Positions 30,361 through 38,645 of a stretch of DNA of 55,829 nucleotides are shown here, one piece after another. The stretch is from Candidatus Woesearchaeota archaeon (GTDB lineage Archaea > Nanobdellota > Nanobdellia > Woesearchaeales > UBA10216). Where the stretch lies: NCBI GenBank assembly GCA_016184345.1, contig JACPCV010000001.1, forward strand, positions 1-55,829, in the 5' to 3' direction. Each line of letters starts with the position of its first letter. Position 1 is the stretch's first letter. The notes under the pieces were generated by a model. That model was not told where the DNA came from. It was given only the letters and a program-made list of their open reading frames with translations, and searched no databases. The translations under genes and the position numbers were made by a program.

Positions 30361-31997
30361 TTCTTCTCCATCGCCGCCAGCTTTTCCTGTGTTCGTAGCT
30401 CTGACTTCAGCCTGCCGAGCGCGTCCCTTTCTTCAAGGTTGACGAACTTCATGTAGTGGACGAGCGTTGGGTGGACTGTCTTTATCTGCCTGAACATTTC
30501 CTGCGCAACATGCCTGTAGCTCGGATGCCCCTGCGGGACGCTCCTGAGCTCGATTAGGTGGTATGCCTCCCTGAGGTTGAACTGCATGATATAGTGTATG
30601 CGATACGCCAGGGGAACAACGTATTGTGCTTCAATTGGCATTTCAGCAGCAATTTTCCTGTAAACTGCCGCTGCCTTTTTCATACACCTGTTAAAATTAT
30701 TATCAAATCCTGCCTCAACAATTTCCGGAGGAGTATCATAGCCGTGCTCCACGGTCAGCAGCTGTGGAATCTGCGTCATCATCCTGTGCCTCTGCAAATC
30801 GCGATAAGCGCCATAATCGCTAAGCACATCAAACTGGTAATAAGCTGTTTCTGCAGCCCTAAGCGGCCTTTCCCTGCGGTTGCTTCTTTTTCCCATGTAC
30901 TCGTCAATTACTTTCATTCTCTCCTCGGCAGTCATCTTCTTAACCATCTTCCGCAGCTGTGCAAGCGGGTGGTGTGAGAACTGGTAAAGTGCGGCAGCAA
31001 CTACGTTTATTTCGGCATCCCTGTCGTAGCTGACCAGCGTGACTGCCGGCTGCTTCTTTATCCTGGTGCCGCTTAATTTTGCTGCCGCAAACGAGCTCAT
31101 GCCCTTCTTCGTTTCAATTAGGTAATTATTGGGCGCTGCCCTCTTGACAAGCGATGGGATTACTTTGGAGAGTTCCTCATGCATCATCTTTCCGATTTCC
31201 CTGATTTCCTCAAGCTCGTCGCTCATCAGCTTTGATATCAGGTACTCGAATCCCCTGCCGTTCGCGGTCATGCCGAGGTTAGTCATTGTTGCAGCAGGAA
31301 GGTAGTACCTCAGGATGTCAAGCGCCTTTGCCTTGACAGAGCCCTCGTACGCTTTTTTCGTCCGCTCTACTTCTGCTTCATCAGCAATCTCGCTGATTTT
31401 TTTGCCGTTAAAGTCGCGCTCAGAAATGGGCCATTTTTCCCTCACGAACGCCTTGGTTGGCTCAATCCCGCTGCTGTACGCCTCAAACAGCTCATCGCAC
31501 ACGGCAGCGTAATCAGCAGCAAATTTGGAATTCATTATCGCTGCAGGCTTGCAGTAGCTTCCCTTGTCAAAGACAACGTACCTCGTTGACTTCTCAAGAG
31601 GGGAGCTGAGCCGCGCTGATTCAATGGCCTTTGCAGCGATTTGTGAAACGCCTTCGCACGCAACATGGGCTATTCCCAGCTCGCCTACGGAGTCGTCGCC
31701 GTATTCTACCAGTATGCGCTTAAAGAAATCCCTTGCCTTTGCCAGTGCTGCAGTAAATGCGTCATTGCTCCCGCTTGTGCCTGCGCTGTCCAGTATCCCC
31801 TTGAAACCTGATTCAGGGTCTTTCACTAAATCAAGAAAATTCCTGCGGATGCTGTGCACTGAGCGGCTGTACTTGGAAAACAGGACTGCCACAACTTCCT
31901 CAGGCACTCGTGATGTGAACGCAAACACCGGCTTGTCCAGGTTCGTAAAGTACGGCTCAAGAATCCTTCTTTCCTCTTCCGTGAATATGTCTCCCAA
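30357..31997 (-). CDS. thyX: Tandem ThyX-domain protein (flavin-dependent thymidylate synthase family)
   Basis: 546 residues, more than double a usual ThyX (~220-250). The first half has SRSVHSIRRNFL and ESARLSSPLEKSTRYV; the second has YQFDVLSDYGAYRDLQRHRMMTQ and NLREAYHLIELRSVPQGHPSYR. RHR(x)nS-like ThyX motif parts are split over the halves: the RHR lies in the second, the S(x)EKSTRY in the first. It likely makes dTMP from dUMP with FADH2 and methylene-folate, or is a divergent relative. Operonic with the Tmk-like kinase. Confidence 0.75.
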   Translation of the reverse strand: MGDIFTEEERRILEPYFTNLDKPVFAFTSRVPEEVVAVLFSKYSRSVHSIRRNFLDLVKDPESGFKGILDSAGTSGSNDAFTAALAKARDFFKRILVEYGDDSVGELGIAHVACEGVSQIAAKAIESARLSSPLEKSTRYVVFDKGSYCKPAAIMNSKFAADYAAVCDELFEAYSSGIEPTKAFVREKWPISERDFNGKKISEIADEAEVERTKKAYEGSVKAKALDILRYYLPAATMTNLGMTANGRGFEYLISKLMSDELEEIREIGKMMHEELSKVIPSLVKRAAPNNYLIETKKGMSSFAAAKLSGTRIKKQPAVTLVSYDRDAEINVVAAALYQFSHHPLAQLRKMVKKMTAEERMKVIDEYMGKRSNRRERPLRAAETAYYQFDVLSDYGAYRDLQRHRMMTQIPQLLTVEHGYDTPPEIVEAGFDNNFNRCMKKAAAVYRKIAAEMPIEAQYVVPLAYRIHYIMQFNLREAYHLIELRSVPQGHPSYRHVAQEMFRQIKTVHPTLVHYMKFVNLEERDALGRLKSELRTQEKLAAMEKK

Positions 31998-32013
31998 GCG
32001 AATCCCCCCTGTT

Positions 32014-32073
32014 CATAGGCGGTTACGCCGCCTATGCGCATCGGCTGTTGCCGATGCTGTTTAGCCTGCTGCT
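32014..32073. repeat. Consecutive palindromes upstream of thyX and phosphatase gene
   Basis: CATAGGCGG/CCGCCTATG (32014-32022, 32028-32036), GCATCGGC/GCCGATGC (32038-32045, 32050-32057), and a weak AGCCT/AGGC stem. The second stem is identical to the outer stem at 29291-29357 and close to the first hairpin at 9180. It fills the divergent gap between two genes. Confidence 0.7.
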
Positions 32074-32081
32074 GAGGCAAT

Positions 32082-32107
32082 ATAAAAAACTATTTATAAT
32101 CACTGCT
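32082..32107 (+). promoter_or_regulatory. Promoter, copy 1 of a 26-bp repeat
   Basis: TATTTATAATCACTGCT preceded by ATAAAAAAC. It matches 32612-32637 in 25 of 26 positions. TATTTATAA is the TATA box, about 22-30 bp before the start of the phosphatase gene. Confidence 0.6.
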
Positions 32108-32120
32108 GTTCCTGGTTGTT

Positions 32121-32612
32121 ATGGTGGAGTATGATGGGCGCAAGGTTGATGGGCAGCGCGTTGTCCTGTTTGTATGCACTGGCGGGGTCTACAGGAGTGG
32201 CTGGGCGACTTACTTTTTCAACTATCACAATAAAAAAAAGGGGTTGTATCTGGCCAAAAGTGCAGGAGTACAAGCAGATAGTGTTGACCCTAGACATGTT
32301 AATGCTGCCATAACGCTGATGAAAGAAAAGGGCATAGACATGTCAAGCTACATTCCTGTACAACTCACAAATGATCTTCTGAAAGAGGCTTGGAGGGTGT
32401 ACCTTCTTTCAAAGCACGCTAATTGGAGGGTGTACCCTCTTTCAAAGCATGCTAATTTTACATTATTGGAAGCCAGCGTTGATGTGGAGGCGAAGCCAGT
32501 CCTTTTTTCTTTTCCTTTTCAGAATCCCATCAGCCAAGGTATAGGTGGTAAAAGAAAAATACGTGATGACCTGGAGGCCATGGTTCTGAAAATTCTGAAG
32601 GAGCTGAGCTAA
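32121..32612 (+). CDS. Low-molecular-weight phosphotyrosine phosphatase-like protein
   Basis: 163 residues. The P-loop VLFVCTGGVYRSGWA supplies CX5RS (C19, R25, S26), shared by LMW-PTPs and arsenate reductases. PISQGIGGKRKIRDDLEAM resembles the C-terminal acid region of the family (usual DPY replaced by NPI), so the general acid may be missing. Residues ~91-112 are an exact-unit duplication (two copies of an 11-residue block ending SKHAN). Activity on phosphotyrosine is uncertain. Flanked by identical promoters. Confidence 0.7.
   Translation: MVEYDGRKVDGQRVVLFVCTGGVYRSGWATYFFNYHNKKKGLYLAKSAGVQADSVDPRHVNAAITLMKEKGIDMSSYIPVQLTNDLLKEAWRVYLLSKHANWRVYPLSKHANFTLLEASVDVEAKPVLFSFPFQNPISQGIGGKRKIRDDLEAMVLKILKELS
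32391..32456 (+). repeat. 33-bp tandem duplication inside the phosphatase gene
   Basis: Two 33-bp units, 32391-32423 and 32424-32456, differ at two positions. Each encodes 11 residues, keeping frame. The unit contains small palindromes (GAGGGTGTACCCTC, AGCATGCT) in the second copy. Confidence 0.85.
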
Positions 32613-32637
32613 TAAAAAAGTATTTATAATCACTGCT
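32612..32637 (+). promoter_or_regulatory. Promoter, copy 2 of the 26-bp repeat
   Basis: Identical to 32082-32107 except one base. It serves the nucleotide kinase gene whose ATG is at 32652 and overlaps the end of the phosphatase gene. Confidence 0.6.
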
Positions 32638-32651
32638 TAATAGGCAATGAA

Positions 32652-33242
32652 ATGATAATCGGCCTCACAGGCACTCTTGCCGCAGGGAAAGGCACAGTCG
32701 CCGAGTACCTCATTGGCAAGGGGTTCCAGTACTACTCGCTTTCTGACGAGCTCCGCCTTCTCCTGAGGGAAAAGGGCATCTCACCCACAAGGGACAACCT
32801 CACAAAGGCAGGCAACGAGCTGAGGAGAAAGTACGGCCCTGCTTTCCTTGCCGAGCTTGCCATCAAGCGCCTGAGGGGAGCTCCAAGCGTTGCAAGCGCA
32901 GTCGTTGACAGCATAAGGAACACTGGGGAGATTAACGCCCTGCGGGAGCTGAAGGATTTTTACCTTGTTTCAGTTGATGCGCCTGTTGACATCCGCTACG
33001 AAAGGGCAAGAAAAAGAGGCAGCGAGCGAGACCCAAAATCCTTCAGCGAATTCCTCGTGCAGGAAAAAAGGGAAATGGCAGGTAAGGACACAGACCAGCA
33101 GCTTGCAGCGTGCATCGCAGCAGCTGACTTTACAATACTCAATGACGGCGATTACAAAAAGCTTTATAAGGAAATTGAGAGCGTTCTTGGTCAGATAAAA
33201 GTGAAAGCTGCGGTAACAGCCGCAGCTGCAGCGAAAAAGTGA
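32652..33242 (+). CDS. P-loop nucleotide kinase (dephospho-CoA kinase/dNMP kinase-like)
   Basis: 196 residues. P-loop GLTGTLAAGKGT (4-15), DSIRNTGE strand/helix and RARKRGSERDPKSF lid-like segment. It resembles the N-terminal kinase domains found next to archaeal dCMP/dCTP deaminases. Substrate unknown; a dNMP is likely because the dCTP deaminase starts 12 bp after its stop. The end is an alanine/lysine-rich tail (KVKAAVTAAAAAKK). Confidence 0.65.
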   Translation: MIIGLTGTLAAGKGTVAEYLIGKGFQYYSLSDELRLLLREKGISPTRDNLTKAGNELRRKYGPAFLAELAIKRLRGAPSVASAVVDSIRNTGEINALRELKDFYLVSVDAPVDIRYERARKRGSERDPKSFSEFLVQEKREMAGKDTDQQLAACIAAADFTILNDGDYKKLYKEIESVLGQIKVKAAVTAAAAAKK

Positions 33243-33254
33243 TGGGCGTTTCAT

Positions 33255-33815
33255 ATGTTGCTGAGCGACAAAAGCATAAAGGAAGCCATAAAGTCAGGCA
33301 AAATTGTAATCAGCCCTTATTTTGAGGACTGCGTCCAGCCGTCCAGCATTGATGTGCACCTTGACGGCAAATTCCTTCTTTTCAACAAAGCGCAACACGC
33401 AGTTATTGATGTGCGGCAAAAGCAGGACGACCTCATGAGGCAGGCAGAAATAAAGGAAGGCGAGCCTTTTATCCTGCACCCGGGCGAGTTCGTGCTTGGC
33501 AGCACTTTGGAATTTGTTAAGATGCCTAATGATATCGCAGGCAGAATAGAAGGCAAGAGCTCTCTAGGTCGCCTTGGTCTTCTGATTCATAGCACAGCGG
33601 GGTACATTGATGCAGGATTTGAAGGCAACCTCACTCTTGAGCTCAGCAACGTTTCCCCGCTGCCAATAACGCTTTACTACAAGATGAAAATCGGGCAAAT
33701 CTCGTTCACGCAGATGACAACGCCGGTTGACAAGCCCTACGGCTCAAAAGGATTAGGCAGCCATTATCAGGGGCAGAAAGTTCCTGTAGCCAGCAAGTTC
33801 TACGAGGAGTTTTGA
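33255..33815 (+). CDS. dcd: dCTP deaminase
   Basis: 186 residues. Hallmarks: MLLSDKSIKEAIKSGKIVIS, QPSSIDVHL, the GRIEGKSSLGRLGL block with the catalytic Glu following, and the C-terminal KYG-like GSHYQGQ. Converts dCTP to dUTP (some archaeal forms also hydrolyse it to dUMP), feeding ThyX. Its 3' end overlaps the convergent helical-repeat gene by 16 bp. Part of a pyrimidine-deoxynucleotide group at 29.6-33.8 kb. Confidence 0.93.
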   Translation: MLLSDKSIKEAIKSGKIVISPYFEDCVQPSSIDVHLDGKFLLFNKAQHAVIDVRQKQDDLMRQAEIKEGEPFILHPGEFVLGSTLEFVKMPNDIAGRIEGKSSLGRLGLLIHSTAGYIDAGFEGNLTLELSNVSPLPITLYYKMKIGQISFTQMTTPVDKPYGSKGLGSHYQGQKVPVASKFYEEF

Positions 33816-34876
33816 GGCCTTTCCTTTGCCAGCTGAAACACTTTACTGAGCCAGTTGGCTTGCGGATGATTGCATCGGCGCGCAGTCCATATCGCTTTCT
33901 CAAAATCCCCTGTTAGCATAAGCGCATCTGTTTCAAGCACCTCAGCCTCTTTGATGGCGGCATCCAGTTGCTTGCTTTGCTCCGGGTGTGTGCTATAATT
34001 TATGACATACCTCCAGTTATATAAGAACTCAAGCTTTTTTACCACCTGTGCAGGATTGGCTTCCAGCATTTTTCGCAATTCTGCCGTCTCTTGCCGCAGC
34101 TCTGCTGCGGCTCCCAGAAGGTACTGGCCAAGGTCGCTTAAGCCGTAGTCTTTGGCAATTACTGCTTTGTCCAGGCTGCTTTTTGTTGTTGCCAAAGCCG
34201 CTTCTGCAAGGATTGCCTCCATACCTTTCTCTCCCCGCTCATGCGCCAACCTTAAGGCAGCTTCAAGCGGCAGCTTTCCCTGCTTCGCAGCGAGCCATAA
34301 TTGGTCTTTAATGGTGCTGCGCTTGTCTTCAGGAACGCTGACAAGCAGGTAGTTTAGACCTTCAGAGTAGTCACCTGCCTCGGCAACCATCCTAAGGGCT
34401 TCGTCCAGCCTGCCATTCAGCAACGCATCCTCTCTCAGCAGCCAATACACTATTTTTTCAGGTGCATTTTTTTCCTGTGCCATTTTTGCAGCGTATTGAA
34501 CTACTTCTGGATGCCCGCTCTGTGCCGCCGCATTAAAAGCTCCTTCCCAATTATTAAGCTCAGCGTAAGAGTCAACTGCAATTTTTCCAATCCCGAGAAC
34601 ATCATTTGAAGCCATCGCATCACGATAGACCATAAGAAGGTAAGCTTCGGACGCTGCGGATTCGTGCAAGCGCTTTTTATCTGCGGGAGATGCTGTTTCG
34701 GGAAGCTCGGCAAGCTTCTTAATGTAGGAATAGACAAGCCTTACCCTGGCTGGCAATCCGACACTGTAACCACGTGACAAATATTTCAGCACAACATCGC
34801 CAGGAACAGGGCTGCTTTTCAGTATACCATTCAACCTGCTATCTAAGCTTTCTCTTTCCACGTTTTCCATGGCCAC
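33800..34876 (-). CDS. Alpha-helical repeat protein (TPR-like)
   Basis: 358 residues, rich in helix pairs of about 33-36 residues (for example WEGAFNAAAQSGHPEVVQYA, LDEALRMVAEAGDYSEGLNY), i.e. TPR/SEL1-like solenoid. No signal or catalytic motif. Such repeats serve as protein-binding scaffolds. TATA-like TTTTTAATACGCC (34899-34911, minus) lies about 25 bp before the ATG. Confidence 0.6.
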   Translation of the reverse strand: MAMENVERESLDSRLNGILKSSPVPGDVVLKYLSRGYSVGLPARVRLVYSYIKKLAELPETASPADKKRLHESAASEAYLLMVYRDAMASNDVLGIGKIAVDSYAELNNWEGAFNAAAQSGHPEVVQYAAKMAQEKNAPEKIVYWLLREDALLNGRLDEALRMVAEAGDYSEGLNYLLVSVPEDKRSTIKDQLWLAAKQGKLPLEAALRLAHERGEKGMEAILAEAALATTKSSLDKAVIAKDYGLSDLGQYLLGAAAELRQETAELRKMLEANPAQVVKKLEFLYNWRYVINYSTHPEQSKQLDAAIKEAEVLETDALMLTGDFEKAIWTARRCNHPQANWLSKVFQLAKERPQNSS

Positions 34877-34951
34877 GATAAACAGCAGGAAACGTATGGC
34901 GTATTAAAAATTATTGCCCCCGCAGCCATCTCGGGCATAAAAGAAAGACCC

Positions 34952-35143
34952 TTACCTGAGCAGCACGCTTTTCTTCCTTGGCTTCTGCCACTTGTAGCTT
35001 CGCATTTTCTTTGAAGAGCCACCAAAGCCGCAGCTTGCGCATGTCCTTCCCCTTAAGGTAAGCGTGCGCTGGCCGCACCTTCTGCAGAATATCATGTTCT
35101 TGCTGCCGGACTTCTTCCCGAATGACGCTGTTCCTTTTGACAT
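34952..35143 (-). CDS. rpl37e: Ribosomal protein eL37
   Basis: 63 residues with MSKGTASFGKKSGSKNM and the zinc motif CRRCGQRTL, then CASCGFGGSSKKMRSYKWQ. Canonical length and cysteines. Downstream partner of the LSm gene, an archaeal pairing seen in many genomes. Confidence 0.95.
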   Translation of the reverse strand: MSKGTASFGKKSGSKNMIFCRRCGQRTLTLRGRTCASCGFGGSSKKMRSYKWQKPRKKSVLLR

Positions 35144-35179
35144 AATATTGGGTGAAAAAATGCCGGATTAAAAAGGTTT

Positions 35180-35422
35180 CTATTCCGTAGAAATCATTAC
35201 TATCATGTCGCCCCTGAGGAAAACAGAGCCGAGCTTCCTTTTTGTCTCGCCGTCAGCCCTTTCCTCGGCTTCATCCAGTACCACATTCACGTGGATGTCA
35301 AAAGCCTTGAGCTTGCCAACGAACTGCTTGTTGTTTTTCAGCTCCACAATGACTCGCTTGTTCCTTGCGCTGTTGAGCGCGTCAAGCGGCCTTGATTCAA
35401 AAGTGCCTTCAGTCACCATCAT
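35180..35422 (-). CDS. Archaeal LSm (Sm-like) RNA-binding protein
   Basis: 80 residues. Sm1 (VIVELKNNKQFVGKLKAFDIHVNVVLDEAEE) and Sm2 (GSVFLRGDMIVMIS) motifs are complete. Forms RNA-binding heptamers. Starts at 35422 or the adjacent ATG at 35419. In operon with eL37, 36 bp apart. A minus-strand TATA (TTTATATATTAGC, ~35464-35476) lies about 45 bp upstream. Confidence 0.93.
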   Translation of the reverse strand: MMVTEGTFESRPLDALNSARNKRVIVELKNNKQFVGKLKAFDIHVNVVLDEAEERADGETKRKLGSVFLRGDMIVMISTE

Positions 35423-35525
35423 TAGCCCCCAATCAAAAATTAAATCGTGATTAACGCTTTGTTGCTAATATATAAAGATTGTGGAATTGCGTTTTTCCTG
35501 CAGCAAATAGTTTTCAAAGTTAGCG

Positions 35526-35648
35526 GAAAAATTCCGGAAAAAGGCTGAATTTCCGGATAGTTTGCTGGAAGTGCCGTAAAAGCTGATTTTCCACCAGTGT
35601 CTCACTGGTGGTCTTCTTGCTTGTTACATTGTGTTGGTGGAAAATCAG
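35526..35648. repeat. TTCCGGAA repeats and alternative hairpins before the surface island
   Basis: 35526-35559 carries two TTCCGGA copies. CTGATTTTCCACCA (35583-35596) pairs perfectly with TGGTGGAAAATCAG (35635-35648). The shorter CCACCAGTG/CACTGGTGG (35591-35599, 35603-35611) overlaps its left arm, so only one of the two can form. No gene lies in 35423-35786. Confidence 0.7.
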
Positions 35649-35711
35649 GGTCTGAGCAAATCGCCCCGAGCGAGCGAAGCGGTTATGTGAGTTTATATAG
35701 GCTTATATAAA

Positions 35712-35786
35712 ACATGTGCCGAAGCTATTTAAACAGAAACGAGTTGCCATAGCTAACAATAACTGCAACTGTGGGGTGATTGGGAT
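35712..35786 (+). promoter_or_regulatory. Promoter of the surface island
   Basis: GCCGAAGCTATTTAAACAG (35718-35736) is a clear BRE/TATA. Two further AT-rich TATA-like sites (TTTATATAGG, TTATATAAAAC) lie at 35691-35712. A GGGGTGAT ribosome binding site is at 35773-35780, seven bases before the ATG. Confidence 0.6.
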
Positions 35787-37064
35787 ATGAAGACTGCGGA
35801 GGGGATTAGTAAATGTTTGGCAGCTTTTGCAGTCTTGGCTGTCGTTTTGCTGCTTACGGCAACGTTAGCTTATGCGCAGGCCCAGAGCGGATCGACGAGC
35901 GGTTGTGGTGATGGCCAATGCACCAATGTTATGTGCCTGTCACTGGACTGCGGTCCTGCAGAATCGCACGAGAATTGCCCACAAGACTGCGGCACACGAG
36001 ATAATTGTCATAATGGAATTCTTGACGTTGAGGAAACCAAAATTGACTGCGGCGGCATATGCTGGACTCTTGAGAAAGAAGTTTGCGACGGCAAGGATAA
36101 CGATGTAGACTGCTCAGTAGACGAAGGCCCGTATGGTGGCACCGGAAGTATCTGCGATTCTTCCACATGGACAAGCTTCTGCTACAATGGCGTATATGAC
36201 TGGCGGTATGAGTCGAATGTTGATTGTGGTCACATCTGCAAGACGCAAGCTGCTGAGCTTTGCGATGGCGTTGACAATGACAGGGATTGTCAGATAGATG
36301 AAGACTGCGGTGTGCCCCCTGGAGAGAGTAGCAGTGGAGTGTCTCCCTCACTACCGTCAAAAGCAGTGTCCCAGCCGATTGCACAGCCCGCATTACCTGC
36401 CCCCAGTTGCCATGACGGCTTCAAAAATCAGGATGAATTGCGGGATGACTGCGGAGGGGTGTGCGTAACAGATGACCCTGAAGTCTGTGATAATAAAGAC
36501 AACGACAGAGACTGCCAGGTAGACGAAGGCAACGTTTGTCCGCAGGAAAGCCGGCAGGAAGCCTCTGAACAGCCTGTAACTACCCCCGCCACGCCAGGCA
36601 TGATGTCTGAGTCTATGTCAGTGCCTGTTTCTTCACCAGTGCCTGTAGCAGAGAGCCAGCCCGAGCCCGGCACGCCACTTGAAGTTCCTGCTACACCTGC
36701 GGAGCAAGTCCCTGCAATAGAGGCCGATGACGTCGATGTTGCTTCGCTTACCGATGAAGAGCTTGACACTTTTATAGAGCAGAATGGCGGTGCTGATTTC
36801 ATTAAGCAGATGAGGCAACTGGCTAGGGAGAAAGGCGTCTACGTTCCTAAGGGCGAGTCTGATGTGCAGTTCGGAAGGAAATACGTCAGGTATTTTTTCA
36901 AGCACCAGTCAGAGTTGGCTGCCAAGTTTGAAGGGGAGGACCCGACTGAAGAAGACTTAGTGGCCATCCTTAAGCAGTTCAGTGAGGAGGTCTATTCTAA
37001 GCCGGTGCAGCCGCAGTCCCTTTTTTCAAAAGTTGCGGGCTTTTTCAAAAGGCTGTTCAGCTGA
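35787..37064 (+). CDS. Secreted MopE-like metal-binding-motif protein, paralog 1
   Basis: 425 residues. Signal peptide at 1-30 (LAAFAVLAVVLLLTATLAYA). Three to four Cys/Asp repeats of the MopE type (CDGKDNDVDCSVDEG; CDGVDNDRDCQIDEDC; CDNKDNDRDCQVDEG), which bind Ca2+ or other metals. A Pro/Ser/Glu linker (~180-300), then a conserved helical C-terminal domain (ADFIKQMRQLAREKGVYVPK) and the tail LFSKVAGFFKRLFS. First gene of a plus-strand series running to the window end. No transmembrane anchor after the signal. Confidence 0.75.
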   Translation: MKTAEGISKCLAAFAVLAVVLLLTATLAYAQAQSGSTSGCGDGQCTNVMCLSLDCGPAESHENCPQDCGTRDNCHNGILDVEETKIDCGGICWTLEKEVCDGKDNDVDCSVDEGPYGGTGSICDSSTWTSFCYNGVYDWRYESNVDCGHICKTQAAELCDGVDNDRDCQIDEDCGVPPGESSSGVSPSLPSKAVSQPIAQPALPAPSCHDGFKNQDELRDDCGGVCVTDDPEVCDNKDNDRDCQVDEGNVCPQESRQEASEQPVTTPATPGMMSESMSVPVSSPVPVAESQPEPGTPLEVPATPAEQVPAIEADDVDVASLTDEELDTFIEQNGGADFIKQMRQLAREKGVYVPKGESDVQFGRKYVRYFFKHQSELAAKFEGEDPTEEDLVAILKQFSEEVYSKPVQPQSLFSKVAGFFKRLFS

Positions 37065-37088
37065 TTTGAATTTAGGAGGTGTTTGATA

Positions 37089-38603
37089 ATGGAGAAAAAC
37101 CTTGAATCGCGTATGGTTCTGCTGTTTGTTTATGCACTGCTGGCATTGGTTGTCGTGGCAGCAGATGCGCAGGCCGTGCCTGTCCCTACAGCCGCGCCCT
37201 GTTTCAACGGCGTTCAGGATGCCGATGAGAAAGGCGTGGATTGCGGCGGGGGCTGCGCTTCGGCATATGCTGTTGAGTACTGTGATGGTAAGGATAATGA
37301 CCTTGATTGCGCGGTTGATGAGGACTGCAAAGAGAGCGTTGCACACGCAAAGGAGTCTGCAGCAACCTGCTCGGACGGCATCCAGAACCAAGGTGAGCTT
37401 GCGGTTGACTGCGCAGGGGAATGCGTTATAAGTGCAAAAGAGGTATGCGACGGCCTTGACAATGACAGGGACTGTTATGTTGACGAAGGAGGGGTTTGCG
37501 AAGTTCCCTCTGCCCAGTCCCTAAGCGGTGACTTGTGCGTTTTCCCGAACAGGCAGATAGGCTACGAGAACAACCCAGACTATTTTGCGGTTATGGAGCC
37601 CAGCTGCGTTATTGAGGATGACATTGGCAGTTTGAAGTACCTCTCAACATTGAACCTTACAAAGTCGCTCAACGCCAACAGGGCTCAGAAGGAAACGCTT
37701 CAAAGCATTGTGGCTTTATATGGAATTGGCGAAGGAAGGTGCTCGGCAGTATTCACAGCTTATCCGGATGCGGCTGCGGCAAAGCAGGCGGCTATTGGCA
37801 CAGCAAGCCCTTTCATGCCTCTGAGAAAGTCAGGCAGCAATTATCTGTACATTAACGATACAGAAGGCATTGGCTACTGGGTGAAGGGCAGCTACATCGT
37901 CACAGTAACCTCTTTCGACTACATAAGCCACCATAAGTGGGATGAAGATTGTTCAGAGTTGCTTGGCGCATACCTTGCGAAGATTGGAAGCGACTTGAGC
38001 CCTGCCACGAAGCTTGCGCCTGGCCAGCAGGCCGGTGCCGGGAAGACTATTGCGGAAACTGGCTTGCCACCACTTGAATGCACAAAGACGGATGATGAGG
38101 ATAGTGAGAGCCTTTGCACGCAAGCTTACTCAAAGGTAGGAGCAGGTCAGGTGCCTGACGAAAATGGCATGGTAATGAGTTGTGACGTTAACGAGACAGG
38201 CGTGGTGGTATGCAAGAAAGTTAAGGCTTCAGAGCTGCCGCCGGTTGTTCCGGATGTTGAATCGGCATCTGGCGTAAACCCTGCTGGCACAACTGCCGAA
38301 TCTGAAGAATCGCAAGTTGCGAAAATACGCAGGATAGCGAAAGAGCACAACATCTACCTTTCAAACTACAGCGATGGTCAGTTGCTTTCAGCGCTTCAGA
38401 AGTTTAGTGACAAGCACAAGAAGGAACTTGAGGAAAAGTACGGAAACCAGGAGCCGAGCGAGGATAAGATGGCTGAAATATTAAAGCAGTTCAGCCAGGA
38501 AGAGTTTGCAAAGGAACTGAAAGCAGAGCAGCAGGCTTCGCAACAGCCTCAAAAGCAGTCTTTTTTTACCAAGGTCAGGAGCTTTTTCAAAAGATTGTTT
38601 TAA
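37089..38603 (+). CDS. Secreted MopE-like protein, paralog 2
   Basis: 504 residues from ATG 37089 with GGAGGTG at 37075-37081 (a TTG at 37083 is in frame but less likely). Signal peptide at about 1-25. Two MopE repeats (CDGKDNDLDCAVDEDC; CDGLDNDRDCYVDEGG) come first, then a globular domain (~150-320) with SYIVTVTSFDYISHHKW, then the same helical C-terminal domain and tail FFTKVRSFFKRLF as paralog 1. The shared end but different middle suggests a sorting or docking tail. Confidence 0.75.
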   Translation: MEKNLESRMVLLFVYALLALVVVAADAQAVPVPTAAPCFNGVQDADEKGVDCGGGCASAYAVEYCDGKDNDLDCAVDEDCKESVAHAKESAATCSDGIQNQGELAVDCAGECVISAKEVCDGLDNDRDCYVDEGGVCEVPSAQSLSGDLCVFPNRQIGYENNPDYFAVMEPSCVIEDDIGSLKYLSTLNLTKSLNANRAQKETLQSIVALYGIGEGRCSAVFTAYPDAAAAKQAAIGTASPFMPLRKSGSNYLYINDTEGIGYWVKGSYIVTVTSFDYISHHKWDEDCSELLGAYLAKIGSDLSPATKLAPGQQAGAGKTIAETGLPPLECTKTDDEDSESLCTQAYSKVGAGQVPDENGMVMSCDVNETGVVVCKKVKASELPPVVPDVESASGVNPAGTTAESEESQVAKIRRIAKEHNIYLSNYSDGQLLSALQKFSDKHKKELEEKYGNQEPSEDKMAEILKQFSQEEFAKELKAEQQASQQPQKQSFFTKVRSFFKRLF

Positions 38604-38645
38604 GAACCAGCTCGTATGGTATGCGATCAGTGCAGGGGCCTCAAA

